A stretch of DNA of 64,000 bases, taken from Strobilurus pachycystidiatus (Eukaryota; Basidiomycota; Agaricomycetes; Agaricales; Physalacriaceae). A model generated the notes under the pieces. That model did no database searches. It was not told the origin of the DNA and saw only the letters and a list, made by a program, of their open reading frames with translations. Below are positions 33,701 to 42,571 of this stretch, one piece after another (positions within the stretch are counted from its first letter, which is position 1; each line of letters starts with the position of its first letter). Both the position numbers and the translations under genes were made by a program. The stretch covers positions 1,984,001 through 2,048,000 of the forward strand of contig JAHLMK010000005.1 of NCBI GenBank assembly GCA_019915135.1, written 5' to 3'.

Positions 33701-34401
33701 ATATTCTCCGAGAAGCAATCATTAGATCTTGCGAAAAAGACGCAACTACCGGTGCTCCCAAACAGTGGCACACCAAATTGCAATTAGCTTTATTCGCGGA
33801 CCGAGTCACAGTGAATTCAGCCACTGGTTATACACCTTACTATTTACTACATGGAATCGAACCAGTCTTACCCGTGGATCTACTCGATTTCACATGCGCA
33901 GAGGATGTATTTCCATTTGACCTCACTACAGCACAGTTGCTTGAAAAACGAATTAGGCAGCTGGAACGCAGAGAGGAAGACATAGCCAGCGCCGCGGAAA
34001 CATTACAGCGCAGCCAATTACAAAATCGGGAGCAATTTAATAAGCGGTATTGGCATTGTCTCCAGAAAAGGCAATACGAGATCGGAGAATTGGTCCTAGT
34101 CAGGGACGTGCGATACGCAACAAGTTACCAAATTAGTAAAAAGACCAACCCGAGGTACCTAGGGCCTTACCTAGTTCGATATCGATCCCAAAAAGGAAAT
34201 TACCAACTAGCAGAGCTAGACGGAACAGTTTTACAAGACCTCATAGCAGGATTTCGAATTATACCATACATTACACGTCGACACGGACTCATCAGACTCT
34301 TAGAGAATGCAGACACACGTCACAGCGGCTCCGAAGACTATGCCGGCACCAATGACGAGAACGGAGAGATGACCGAGGATGATTCAGCCACGGGCGCCTA
34401 A
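30757..34401 (+). CDS. Pol of the giant element: reverse transcriptase, RNase H, integrase
   Basis: The start is uncertain: ATG 30757 gives 1,214 aa with a strongly hydrophobic N-terminus (SPPLLLVARLLLICTTIYV), ATG 30943 gives 1,152 aa. The frame is +1 relative to ORF1 and open back to 30181, so frameshift or splicing from ORF1 is also possible. RT has LRMIHDLQPLNKVSIRDAG and the catalytic IFIDDLG at ~390-396 (FIDD in place of YMDD). RNase H has ILSVDTSYIAVGMIL and VEMDAKYIKGML. Integrase has an HHCC zinc finger (AHDKLGHRGIHT ... CHECQ, ~820-860) and catalytic residues D ~885, D 943 and E 978 (34 residues between the last two). A GPY-type module follows (PRYLGPYLVRY). All catalytic residues appear intact. 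The sequence is A-rich like Gag-PR. It matches the Ty3/gypsy-like clade with 'VFDLFWGFD' in RT that is widespread in Agaricomycetes. Confidence 0.9.
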   Translation: MYYHSPPLLLVARLLLICTTIYVSSSLLLAFLTCLLLVLVAIRKCIALLENSNPNEQDKLKIMKDFNLESTQGGWTNLVIHSDSKEEQIHLDMETYYTDNYKFDKDDILICCADNNPYPENTEKVFTMYKKVDQKVKPVSGTFPEEARVVRTIPRDPLATLKPLPFKSPEFIPTARLTMKRMDDLDVNQDKFLWPEEEKLFKHILRLHEKTLPYEEQDRGTLSREYFSDYIMATVPHIPWEYRNIPIPPGIRDKVVELLKGKIAAGVYEPSQSSYRCRWFCVLKKNGTLRMIHDLQPLNKVSIRDAGQLPIIDDFVEPFGGSQCFTVFDLFWGFDARLVHPKSRDLTAFYTPLGLLRLTALPMGYTNSPAEFQNCMTFVLQPEIPEAANIFIDDLGIKGPRTAYPDKNGQPERLKENPGIRRFIWEHAQDVHRVMHRVECVGATFSPKKVQMCRPKAVIVGQTCSAEGRTPDQERVSKILRWPTPTTVTEVRGFLGLCGTVRIWIENYSQLARPLTELTRATQDFIWTEKRNQAFETLKAKVADTTALRAIDYRSKEPIILSVDTSYIAVGMILSQKDDRGIRRPARYGSLPLNSVECRYSQPKLELYGLYRALRHWRIYLIGAPSLTVEMDAKYIKGMLNEPDLQPTAVINRWIQGILMFDFQLEHVPATRFKGPDALSRRRAAPGEEPNELQHEDDKWLDNIALMTLIPSLDQFQSNGQQLEKVLENAQEPGTNQTSPRQNTADQELHEIYNYLNSDESSKLQLSQQFSTNQQRKRFIKRTLQYFVHNKRMFKRTRQGHPLKVIFDPQARPTILEWAHDKLGHRGIHTVMELLRQRFYWPYMHKDVHDFIASCHECQIRNLIQVQIPPTISRSTHIMQKVFLDVMFMPPSGGFIAIVAIKDDLTGITEARALRQVKAEAIAKFLEEDVYYRYGVIGKVITDNGSEVQGAFRQLTARLGIPHVTITPYNKHANGQVERGHYILREAIIRSCEKDATTGAPKQWHTKLQLALFADRVTVNSATGYTPYYLLHGIEPVLPVDLLDFTCAEDVFPFDLTTAQLLEKRIRQLERREEDIASAAETLQRSQLQNREQFNKRYWHCLQKRQYEIGELVLVRDVRYATSYQISKKTNPRYLGPYLVRYRSQKGNYQLAELDGTVLQDLIAGFRIIPYITRRHGLIRLLENADTRHSGSEDYAGTNDENGEMTEDDSATGA

Positions 34402-34422
34402 ATTTTCTTGTCCGCAACAGTC

Positions 34423-35109
34423 ATGGCCAGCAGCCAGAGCACGTTCCAGTACGCACTCCACTTCCCCTCAGCATTAGGACGACTAATACAAAACACTGCC
34501 AGAATCGAATATTACAGCTTACCAGAAATGCCAGTCATCACTACGGCCGTACACGCATTTTGGGTCGGCGGAAATGTCCCCATAATTTACGATCCTCAAC
34601 AACCAGGCGATATCATCATCAGAAATGTATTTGCTGGAAGCGTCGAGCTAGAAGACGGGCAGCTCCAGGAGCACTTCATAGCTGATATTCCCTACCTCAC
34701 GCCCCCCATTGAAACTACCTCGCGCGCCAATGCTCGCTACGTTGAGATGGACTACGTCTACGACCGATTGACAGGAGAGGTCCTTTTGGGATGCGTCGCA
34801 GCCAAGCCCGGACTCCGTGTGCATCTCCTGTGCCACGACGCTCGCTTAGGCAACTTCATCATCACAAACATCGACAAGAGTGGAGGAGACGGCACTCGCT
34901 ATGCGTATATCATGTGTCTTGACGACACCCCCCAGTTTGCCTATCATTCCTACCAGCGTGTAGTCGTCGCCAACGAGCACATCGATTATATTTTGGGAAT
35001 GGAAGCCGATCAAGCAATGCCCGACGAGAAGCGATGGATGAGAGTAGCCGAGAAACATAGGGAGACCCTCGATATGATATTCATGGACAAGCGCGTACGA
35101 TACACGTAG
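34423..35109 (+). CDS. Accessory ORF A of the giant element (228 aa), unknown
   Basis: ATG at 34423, 19 bp after the Pol stop. No zinc knuckle, no signal peptide and no clear membrane segment; mixed globular composition with GC-balanced codons unlike the A-rich Pol. Contains a core E-M-D-Y ... DARLGNFIITNI that resembles a segment of the next ORF (E-V-D-L ... NGVRMGNFRIDGF). It is not an obvious Env. Its place between integrase and the 3' LTR is where LTR elements often carry acquired genes. Function unknown. Confidence 0.65.
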   Translation: MASSQSTFQYALHFPSALGRLIQNTARIEYYSLPEMPVITTAVHAFWVGGNVPIIYDPQQPGDIIIRNVFAGSVELEDGQLQEHFIADIPYLTPPIETTSRANARYVEMDYVYDRLTGEVLLGCVAAKPGLRVHLLCHDARLGNFIITNIDKSGGDGTRYAYIMCLDDTPQFAYHSYQRVVVANEHIDYILGMEADQAMPDEKRWMRVAEKHRETLDMIFMDKRVRYT

Positions 35110-35232
35110 CGTACAGATAGACGAAAACCACCACTCAGAAAAATAAATACGGCGAACAACGAAAAACGTGACCAACAACGGACGTGAAAAGTAAACAAAG
35201 GGGAAAACAACACTTAGCAAAGCACCATCATC

Positions 35233-35355
35233 ATGCCAAACGAAAGCAACATGTTCCGCCGCCTACTGCGCATTATCAAAAGGCAAACAGAAGGAACTGA
35301 TGAACCAACGCTAGACGAGAACGCTCAGGAGATTGAAGTACGCGCGCTTCACTGA
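35233..35355 (+). CDS. Possible 40-aa ORF in the giant element
   Basis: Starts MPNESNMFRRLLRIIKRQTE and ends in an acidic tail before a stop at 35355. Basic, then acidic; between the two larger accessory ORFs. Could be real or chance. Confidence 0.3.
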   Translation: MPNESNMFRRLLRIIKRQTEGTDEPTLDENAQEIEVRALH

Positions 35356-35429
35356 CAAATTAAACCGCTTGACAAAGATCATAGCCACCGTCGGATCTCC
35401 CCACTTATGAGCAATCTCTAAACCACTAT

Positions 35430-36245
35430 ATGCAACGATGGGCTCTTCCTCGCCCACCTAGATTCCCACAGCCCGCACGTTTGTACCAACCTCGTCGCCT
35501 TCGCCTACCTGAATTATCTCTCGATGCCGCCCAATTTCTTGGCGAGCTCCTTCCAGTTTTGCGAGCCACTCCCAGCACCGAACATCTCGTCAATGTCTTC
35601 CATGACGAATTAGTCAATAGCGCTCGCCTGTATACAGACCAGTATAGACGCACACAGGACGGAATGCTCGAGGCTGAACCAACCATCACATCACCCTCCA
35701 GCGCCGTTCCATCCCTGTTTCCTAGCCATGAAATCGAGACCATCACCGGACACTCCATCCCATACATATCCGTCACAGAGGGACCTCCATCCTATCGCGG
35801 TATTGATCGCCTACACAACGAGCTCACATACGAAGTAGACCTATCCTATCTGGCATACATTCCCAATCGGCAGCTGTTCCTCACTGTTACATATTCTCAG
35901 CATGCCCTTGGACCATTTTTCTATGGGCATAATGGCGTTCGCATGGGGAATTTTCGTATCGACGGATTTTACCAATGTCGGGAAGGGATGGCCATCCTGT
36001 CATGCAGTAGCTGCAACATAGAAGGCGAACCTACTACCACCACGCATCCCCGATTCCTCGCAGTCCCTTACGAGTTCCTCTGCTCTCGTTATCAGCGAAT
36101 GATGACTGAGCGCCACATTGATCCAAACGTTTGGCAACAAGTACCAGCCTATGCACTCGAATTGGTGGATGCGCAGGCGGAAGCTGGAAAAGGGACATGG
36201 TGGAGCGCCGCTACACCCGAGCTGATCAGGATGTTTGAAAATTGA
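35430..36245 (+). CDS. Accessory ORF B of the giant element (271 aa), unknown
   Basis: ATG at 35430 (MQRWALPRPPRFPQPARLYQ), stop at 36243-36245, 112 bp before the right LTR. Proline/arginine-rich start, then a globular region of alternating hydrophobic residues that suggests beta strands (LTYEVDLSYLAYIP, FLTVTYSQHALGPFFYG, MGNFRIDGFYQC). The GNF-I core and the spacing of E.D before it resemble ORF A, so the two may be diverged paralogues; the similarity is weak. GC-balanced codons. No known family recognised. Confidence 0.65.
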   Translation: MQRWALPRPPRFPQPARLYQPRRLRLPELSLDAAQFLGELLPVLRATPSTEHLVNVFHDELVNSARLYTDQYRRTQDGMLEAEPTITSPSSAVPSLFPSHEIETITGHSIPYISVTEGPPSYRGIDRLHNELTYEVDLSYLAYIPNRQLFLTVTYSQHALGPFFYGHNGVRMGNFRIDGFYQCREGMAILSCSSCNIEGEPTTTTHPRFLAVPYEFLCSRYQRMMTERHIDPNVWQQVPAYALELVDAQAEAGKGTWWSAATPELIRMFEN

Positions 36246-36357
36246 ATAAGTTCGTCGCATGCTCTTTTGATATCAAATGCACATAGTTCTTGGGAAATCG
36301 ATTTTGTGATTGCCAATAGTTGATCGGGGACGATCAAATTTATCAGTGCCCCGCGAA
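36246..36357. other. 3' non-coding part of the giant element
   Basis: Contains a hairpin TTGATCG..CGATCAA at ~36319-36338 where a polypurine tract would be expected; no purine run of useful length is visible directly before the LTR. Confidence 0.4.
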
Positions 36358-36595
36358 TGTCACTACGCGAAAGAACTGCACTCAAAAAGCATTATTGGCA
36401 AACTACAAAATGATATTCAACGAAAAACTACACAGAGTCAATTATGTAATATTCCTTATTAGGGCATGAACGCCATGACTCAACCACAGAACGCGCCGGA
36501 ACATTCCGGAACATGTCGGAACATTCCGGAAAAGGCAAGAAAGGACTATTGAGTCAGTATGAGTCAGTATCAGTCAATTGTAGTCATAGATCTAT

Positions 36596-37645
36596 TGGAA
36601 ACCCGCTGCCAGAAAAGGCGAGCGGAAAAACACTGAAGGCGAGGGAGAGAGACGGGGCGACGAGTCACGCAGAGCAAACATGAACAGCGTCGGGATTGGC
36701 GTAGCTAGTGTGTCGACATGGTGGTAATAAACTAAGGTGTAAACGATGTATGAGCGTCGCTATCTAGTGTGCGTAACCAAACAACAACAACAATGGTAAG
36801 CATGCTTACACTCTCACCCATCCTGAAAAGATGAGCAAATATCCGTAAAATCCGAATGTAAAGTAACAGTCCGTCAACCGAAACAGAAGCGGGTACACCA
36901 GAGCGATGCATACGAGGTGGAGCGAAACAGAACAACAACAGTTACAACCGAGTGGCGTCACGAGCGACACAGCGGAGGGCAGCGATACGAGCGACGGGAG
37001 CGATAGGTACCGCGTAAACAAAGGTGAGGATGCACGGCGCAGACAGAATGGTAGACAGAGATGTATGCATCAAATGCGGAAAAGGCGGGTACGGCGTGGT
37101 CCTCGAAGGCAGTGCGAGAGTGTATGGATGACTGGAAATGTTGAGATGGGTATTCGACGTCAAGGGCGGTGATGCCGAGGCGCAGGTTAGGGCACGTCCA
37201 ATGTTGATGGCAGCAATAATGAGCAGCAACGACGGGGAGCTGCCGCGACAGTGATGAGCAGTGACGAGGGAAGCCGTGCCGTGGTGAGACTGCATCAACG
37301 ATGGCGATAGCGGGGCTGAGATGGTGGTATTCGCAAAGGCGGGAAAAGATGGCGTTGCTGAATAGGCTGGTGGGTGCGGTGAGCCCGCTTGCGCGAGGCT
37401 CGCCGACGCTGCTGCATGTTTAAAAAAAAGTGGAAACCCGCTGCCAGAAAAGGCGAGCGGAAAAACACTGAAGGCGAGGGAGAGAGACGGGGCGACGAGT
37501 CACGCAGAGCAAACATGAACAGCGTCGGGATTGGCGTAGCTAGTGTGTCGACATGGTGGTAATAAACTAAGGTGTAAACGATGTATGAGCGTCGCTATCT
37601 AGTGTGCGTAACCAAACAACAACAACAATGGTAAGCATGCTTACA
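36596..37645 (-). mobile_element. TRIM-like element with 215-bp LTRs
   Basis: Two identical 215-bp LTRs (36596-36810 and 37431-37645), TGGAAACCC...GCTTACA. Internal region 620 bp without coding capacity. Read on the minus strand, a purine-rich GGATGGGTGAGAG precedes the LTR at 36810, and CTTTTTTTT plus AAC follows the other LTR edge. The full-length gypsy neighbour has nearly the same purine run and the same CTTTTTTTT.AAC, and similar LTR tips, suggesting the TRIM is mobilised by that gypsy family. Confidence 0.75.
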
Positions 37646-37761
37646 CTTGAGATGGTGGTATTCGCAAAGGCGGGAAAAGATGGCGTTGCTGAATAGGCTG
37701 GTGGGTGCGGTGAGCCCGCTTGCGCGAGGCTCGCCGACGCTGCTGCATGTTTAAAAAAAAG

Positions 37762-38573
37762 TGGAAAGGCGTCGTCGTATGCGACGCAAAACACTGGGTG
37801 AAAATGGGGATCTAGGACTCACAATCACGCGAAGCGAACTAGACCTGGGTGTGATTCCGGCAAACTAAGCTACGAGCGGGATGTACGGTGAAGATATGGA
37901 AAAGGGTGCGGGCGAGGTGAGAGGTGGTAGCGGGAAGTGGGGTATGAGCGATTGTCTTCTGAGCTTGTTGCGTCAAGCGAATGAGGAGATCGTGGTCTGT
38001 CGTATTAGAGACGGGTACCGAAACTTCAGGGGAGTTTGTGGTTGATATCGACGCAGGAGACGGTGAACGTCCTTTGTTCGCGGCTGTTATCAGACGAGGC
38101 TTCGGGACGGGTACCGGTTCTGGGGTTCGAGCTGGGTTATTGCTAGAGTGACGGGTCCTGGGACCGTTGCCAGACTTGGGTGGTGCAAACGCCGTTTTGG
38201 CAAGATTCCAGACTGCGGAAATCATGTTATACACGATTTTTAGCTTAGCTGAGTACTAACTGGGAGCGTCTGAAGCGGATTGAAGCGACTTGGGGTAGCG
38301 GTATGCGGTGAATCGTAATCTTCGTAGCGCGTAGCGTCTGGTAGCGTAATTAGCGATTTTCTTTCAGAAGATGACGGAAAAGGTCAAATTCAGAAAGGCG
38401 GGCACGAGAAAGTAGCAGTGTCTATTGAATGAACGGGATGTACGATGTGAAAATGCGAACGTGTGGAGAAAATCAAATTTCCCCGCGCGTCGATGATCTT
38501 CGTGGGGTAATTGCAAATGCTGAGGGTAACGACGGACACAAGGAAGGGATGTGTGGAATCACAGCCAGGTACG
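37762..38573 (-). pseudogene. Internally deleted gypsy copy (LTR end fused to gag start)
   Basis: 37762-37922 matches the first ~160 bp (plus-strand sense) of the gypsy LTR. It is joined near GAGAGG/TGGTAGCGG to a segment (37925-38573) that matches 45188-45835, i.e. the leader and first ~95 codons of gag. The rest of gag, all of pol and one LTR are missing. The junction shows short microhomology. Confidence 0.75.
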
Positions 38574-38930
38574 AACAGAACAACAACAGTTACAACCGAG
38601 TGGCGTCACGAGCGACACAGCGGAGGGCAGCGATACGAGCGACGGGAGCGATAGGTACCTGCTTCTGTTTCGGTTGACGGACTGTTACTTTACATTCGGA
38701 TTTTACGGATATTTGCTCATCTTTTCAGGATGGGTGAGAGTGTAAGCATGCTTACCATTGTTGTTGTTGTTTGGTTACGCACACTAGATAGCGACGCTCA
38801 TACATCGTTTACACCTTAGTTTATTACCACCATGTCGACACACTAGCTACGCCAATCCCGACGCTGTTCATGTTTGCTCTGCGTGACTCGTCGCCCCGTC
38901 TCTCTCCCTCGCCTTCAGTGTTTTTCCGCT
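38574..38930 (+). repeat. TRIM-derived inverted fragment
   Basis: 38574-38658 repeats 36925-37010 in direct orientation. 38660-38930 is the reverse complement of 36620-36890, i.e. TRIM leader sequence plus LTR, truncated 25 bp short of the LTR tip. Together with the left TRIM it forms ~270-bp inverted repeats 1.8 kb apart. Confidence 0.8.
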
Positions 38931-39220
38931 AAGTGTAAAGGCGTCGTCGTATGCGACGCAAAACACTGGGTGAAAATGGGGATCTAGGACTCACAATCAC
39001 GCGAAGCGAACTAGACCTGGGTGTGATTCCGGCAAACTAAGCTACGAGCGGGATGTACGGTGAAGATATGGAAAAGGGTGCGGGCGAGGTGAGAGGTAAG
39101 AGGTAAAGGTAACTGTCCGAATACCAGAACCGAATAACGAGCCGCCACAAACCGCCGCAAACACCACCACGTGACAACTCTAACAACTCTACCACAACGC
39201 GTAAGCGTACCACGCTTACA

Positions 39221-39235
39221 CTCCTCCCCATCCTC
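39221..39235 (-). other. Polypurine tract of the gypsy element
   Basis: Minus strand GAGGATGGGGAGGAG directly before the 3' LTR (which starts TGTAAGCGTGG on that strand). Expected primer for plus-strand DNA synthesis. Confidence 0.7.
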
Positions 39236-39319
39236 AAAAATAAGCCCCCCCCAACCAAAAGACCAACCCTAAAATTAGTGAAAGAAAGAAAGAAAAAAAA
39301 AATATTTTTTGCGAGAAAA

Positions 39320-42300
39320 TCAAGCTCGTGAGGCCAACCAGATGTCGAGGGCCTCACAATCGGAAACAGCAGAACTAGAAAGCCATTCGTCAGCCTCAGG
39401 GCCGTAGCCGAGCCAGCGCACAAGGTACTGGACACCCCGTCCGCGTTTACGCTCATCGAGGATACTCTCAATGAACCACTCCTCCATTCCTTCTGAGGTG
39501 ACAACAGGGCCGGGTTGAGGCAGCTCACGACCGGGGAACAAGGAGGCATCGTTAGGAATGAAAGGCGAGAGCTCGGAGATGTGGAAAGTCGAAAACTTCC
39601 GCGAGCCGGGCAGGTCCAGAGTGTAAGAGGATAACTGAGGGTTGCAACCCGTCACCTTGTAAGGCCCGTCGTTACGAGGCATAAACTTCGCGACGCGACC
39701 CTTATGCCCATTGACATAATCGCGGCGTCGAAATACTGTCGTTAACCAAACTTTATCACCGACGGAGATGCTAAAGTCAGGGCGCCGTTTGCGGTTAGCA
39801 TAATGCGCCTGAAGAACCTTAGCAGCTGTCAAATTGTCCTTGGCTTCCGCCGTGTCCACCTCTAGAGATTCAATAACTTGTGCAGCAGAGATCTCTTCTA
39901 CAGTTGCGTCCACAGGACGAGCGACTAAAGGTGGAATGACACGCGGGGAACGCCCGAGGCGGAGCTGGAAGCCCGAGAAACCGGTGGACGAGTTGATAGT
40001 GTTCATCATGTTGAACCGAATGATGGGGAGCGCACGAACCCATCCCTTCTGTTGGCGGTCCACATGATACCGAATAGCTTGATTTACGGTTTTGTTAGAA
40101 CGCTCAGATATACCGTCCGTTTGAGGGTGGAAAGACGACGACATCGCGAGGCGCACGCCAGTCAAGCGGTGTAACTCTTTATCACGATCTGAGAAAATCT
40201 CTTCAGGGAGCCCATTCTCACAGTACCAATGTTCGAAGAAAAGCAGCGCGAAATCCTCGGCGGTAGCGGAAACGTGCATAGGAATAATACGAATGTCGGA
40301 GCCGAGGCGGTCGGTGACGGTGGCAATGCAGTCAAAACCTTCGTCGACTGGGAGAGGGCCGATAAAATCGATAGCGATGCTGGAACCACGGCCATCCGGA
40401 GTCGGAAGAGGGTGGAGAGGACCGAACTTAGCGTGAGTAGGGGACTTGTTGCGTTGGCATTGCTCGCAAGATGGGATGTAGGCCATCTCTAGGTCCCGAC
40501 GCATGTTAGGCCAATAGTACGCATCGCGGAGCGTCGCGTAGGCCTTATCCGCGCCGAAATGGCCCAAGCTGTCATGAGCAAGTCGGAATAGCTGTTCACG
40601 AATATCCCCAGAGCGTGGAACAAGCAAGCGATCACCAACATACCACAAGCCATTAGACTCCGAGACAGCGGAGGTAATGCGTTCACCGGAGACGAACTTG
40701 CGGCAGAACGCGTCCTCGGCATAACCCGCCTTGATCTGATCGAGGATCCTACGATCGGCAGAGACGCGTAGAGCAGACTGTACAGTGGCAACTGGGTGCT
40801 GTTGCAGCCAAGCCTGCCAGCAAGGAACTTCATCCGGGTCAAAATCATCGACGGGTCCGTCGTCAGGAGGCAAGCGGGAAAGCGCATCAGCGACTGTGTT
40901 GTCTTCGCCCTTGATGTAGCGTATGTTCAAGTCAAATTGGGAAAGTTCTTCCATCCAGCGCGCTTGTCGACGGGAGAGATTCTTCTGAGTAGCGAAATTT
41001 TCCAAGGTGCGGTGGTCCGTGTAGACCACAAATTGTTCACCCAACAAGTCCGCACGGAACTTCTTGAGAGCGCGCATGATAGCCAATAGCTCTTTTTCGT
41101 GTATGGGATAGTTCTTCTGTGCACCCTTAAGTTGCATAGAATCGTAAGCCACCGGGCGTGCGGTTTCCCAGGTTGGTCCCCAAGAGAGGACCGCGCCAGT
41201 ACGCCACTCGCTAGCGTCGCAAGTAACGAAGATTTTATTATCCTCGGGGAAAGCATGGTCAATTACCGTGAGGCAGTCCGCGGACAGTACTAGTTTTTTG
41301 ATAGAGTCGAAAGCAACTTGATGGTCATCGGACCACTTGAACTGATAGTCCTTAAGGGAAGTAAGCGGTGTGAGAAAGCGCGTATGTTCGGCAAGGTTAG
41401 GCAAGAAAGAAGCGAGGTATCGGACAAGACCGAGGAAAGCGCTGACATCGCCAGGCTTAGTGGGCACAGGCCACTCCTTCACGCGGGATACTTTCGAGTT
41501 ATCCGGCTCGATGCCACGGCGGGAAATGCGGTGACCGAGGAAAGAAATCTCGTATTTAAAAAATTCACACTTAGCGGGATTACAGAATAGCTTTTCTTTA
41601 CGAAGAGCTTCGAGAATTAGGCGGACATGGTGAGCGTGCTCTTCGATGGAGTTGGACCAAATGATAATGTCGTCAAGGTAAATGTGGCAAAACTTGCCGA
41701 GGTAAGGGCGGAGTGCAATATTGACACGGCGCTGATGTACCGAAGGCGAATTTTTCATACCCTGTGGCATAACTAGGAACTCATAGAGTCCGAACGGAGT
41801 GTTAACGGCAGTAAGAGGCACGCTGTCGGGGTGCATCTTGGTATGGAAAAAACTATCTGTCATATCAATCTTTCCCCAGATCTTCCCGGTAGCGGCGTCT
41901 GCGAGGATGTCATCAATCCGGGGCAAAGGGAAGCGGTCCGTTTTGATGTTTGAATTGAGCTGTCTATAATCATTGACCCAACGAGGAAGGGCATTGGGGT
42001 CCGACTTTGGTACAAGGAAAGCTGGCGAGGAATAAGAAGAAGAGGACGGCTGTATGCGCCCAGCGTCCAAGTGTTGGTCAATAAGCGACCGCCAGGCTTC
42101 TCTATATTTTCGGGGACAGGGATATGAACGCGTAGCAATGGTCTTATTTGCGTCGATGAGATCTATCTTGCAAGTGATCTCATCTGGCATTTCGTCAATA
42201 TGAGGTAGCGGTTGGAATACATCTACGAATTCTTCTTTGATCTTAGCGCCAAGTTGTCGTAGCTCATCTTCGGTAGCCAGTACCTCTATACGTTCACGTA

Positions 42301-42571
42301 CAGCGCCGACTACGTCCGCTGGTAGCAACGTCTCGCATGAGCTGTCAATTCCCGGACGGCGAGCCTCACAAAAGGTCTTCAACTCCTCACGGAAACTCTT
42401 AATATCATTGCGAGTGCGGAGTATTTTATCACGGAGCTTAACTATAGGTACCTTTTTTGTAGGTGCGACGGGGTGTAGTAAATCAAATGCGGTAGCGGTA
42501 TCAACAACTGAGCGAGTAGCGGCGTCTACGAGAAGATGATTGAAAGAAATGAACGGAAGGCCGAGATAGGT
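39320..42571 (-). CDS. Gypsy Pol: protease C-terminus, RT, RNase H, integrase, chromodomain
   Basis: The frame is open from the overlap with gag at ~42571 (TYLGLPFISFNHLLVD, the C-terminal end of the protease) to the stop at 39320, about 1,080 residues with no ATG needed if made by fusion. RT has the catalytic HIYLDDIIIW; RNase H has FVTCDASEWRTGAVL and VVYTDHRTLENF. Integrase has an HHCC finger (AHDSLGHFGADKAY ... CEQC), a first D in AIDFIGPLP, a second in IFSDRDKELH and E in GISERSNK. Only 27 residues separate the second D and the E, against ~35 normally, so eight residues are missing. The C-terminus is a chromodomain (EWFIESILDERKRGRG, YLVRWLGYGPEADEW), which in chromoviruses directs insertion to heterochromatin. 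This agrees with the nested location. Confidence 0.9.
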   Translation of the reverse strand, partial: TYLGLPFISFNHLLVDAATRSVVDTATAFDLLHPVAPTKKVPIVKLRDKILRTRNDIKSFREELKTFCEARRPGIDSSCETLLPADVVGAVRERIEVLATEDELRQLGAKIKEEFVDVFQPLPHIDEMPDEITCKIDLIDANKTIATRSYPCPRKYREAWRSLIDQHLDAGRIQPSSSSYSSPAFLVPKSDPNALPRWVNDYRQLNSNIKTDRFPLPRIDDILADAATGKIWGKIDMTDSFFHTKMHPDSVPLTAVNTPFGLYEFLVMPQGMKNSPSVHQRRVNIALRPYLGKFCHIYLDDIIIWSNSIEEHAHHVRLILEALRKEKLFCNPAKCEFFKYEISFLGHRISRRGIEPDNSKVSRVKEWPVPTKPGDVSAFLGLVRYLASFLPNLAEHTRFLTPLTSLKDYQFKWSDDHQVAFDSIKKLVLSADCLTVIDHAFPEDNKIFVTCDASEWRTGAVLSWGPTWETARPVAYDSMQLKGAQKNYPIHEKELLAIMRALKKFRADLLGEQFVVYTDHRTLENFATQKNLSRRQARWMEELSQFDLNIRYIKGEDNTVADALSRLPPDDGPVDDFDPDEVPCWQAWLQQHPVATVQSALRVSADRRILDQIKAGYAEDAFCRKFVSGERITSAVSESNGLWYVGDRLLVPRSGDIREQLFRLAHDSLGHFGADKAYATLRDAYYWPNMRRDLEMAYIPSCEQCQRNKSPTHAKFGPLHPLPTPDGRGSSIAIDFIGPLPVDEGFDCIATVTDRLGSDIRIIPMHVSATAEDFALLFFEHWYCENGLPEEIFSDRDKELHRLTGVRLAMSSSFHPQTDGISERSNKTVNQAIRYHVDRQQKGWVRALPIIRFNMMNTINSSTGFSGFQLRLGRSPRVIPPLVARPVDATVEEISAAQVIESLEVDTAEAKDNLTAAKVLQAHYANRKRRPDFSISVGDKVWLTTVFRRRDYVNGHKGRVAKFMPRNDGPYKVTGCNPQLSSYTLDLPGSRKFSTFHISELSPFIPNDASLFPGRELPQPGPVVTSEGMEEWFIESILDERKRGRGVQYLVRWLGYGPEADEWLSSSAVSDCEALDIWLASRA

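Noticed and set aside
36732..38234. Small minus-strand frames in the TRIM cluster as separate genes
   Set aside because: They are repeated leader/LTR sequence or the truncated gag start.
39037..39549. 170-codon minus-strand frame overlapping the gypsy 3' LTR
   Set aside because: Out of frame with pol and spans the pol C-terminus, PPT and LTR; a shadow frame.
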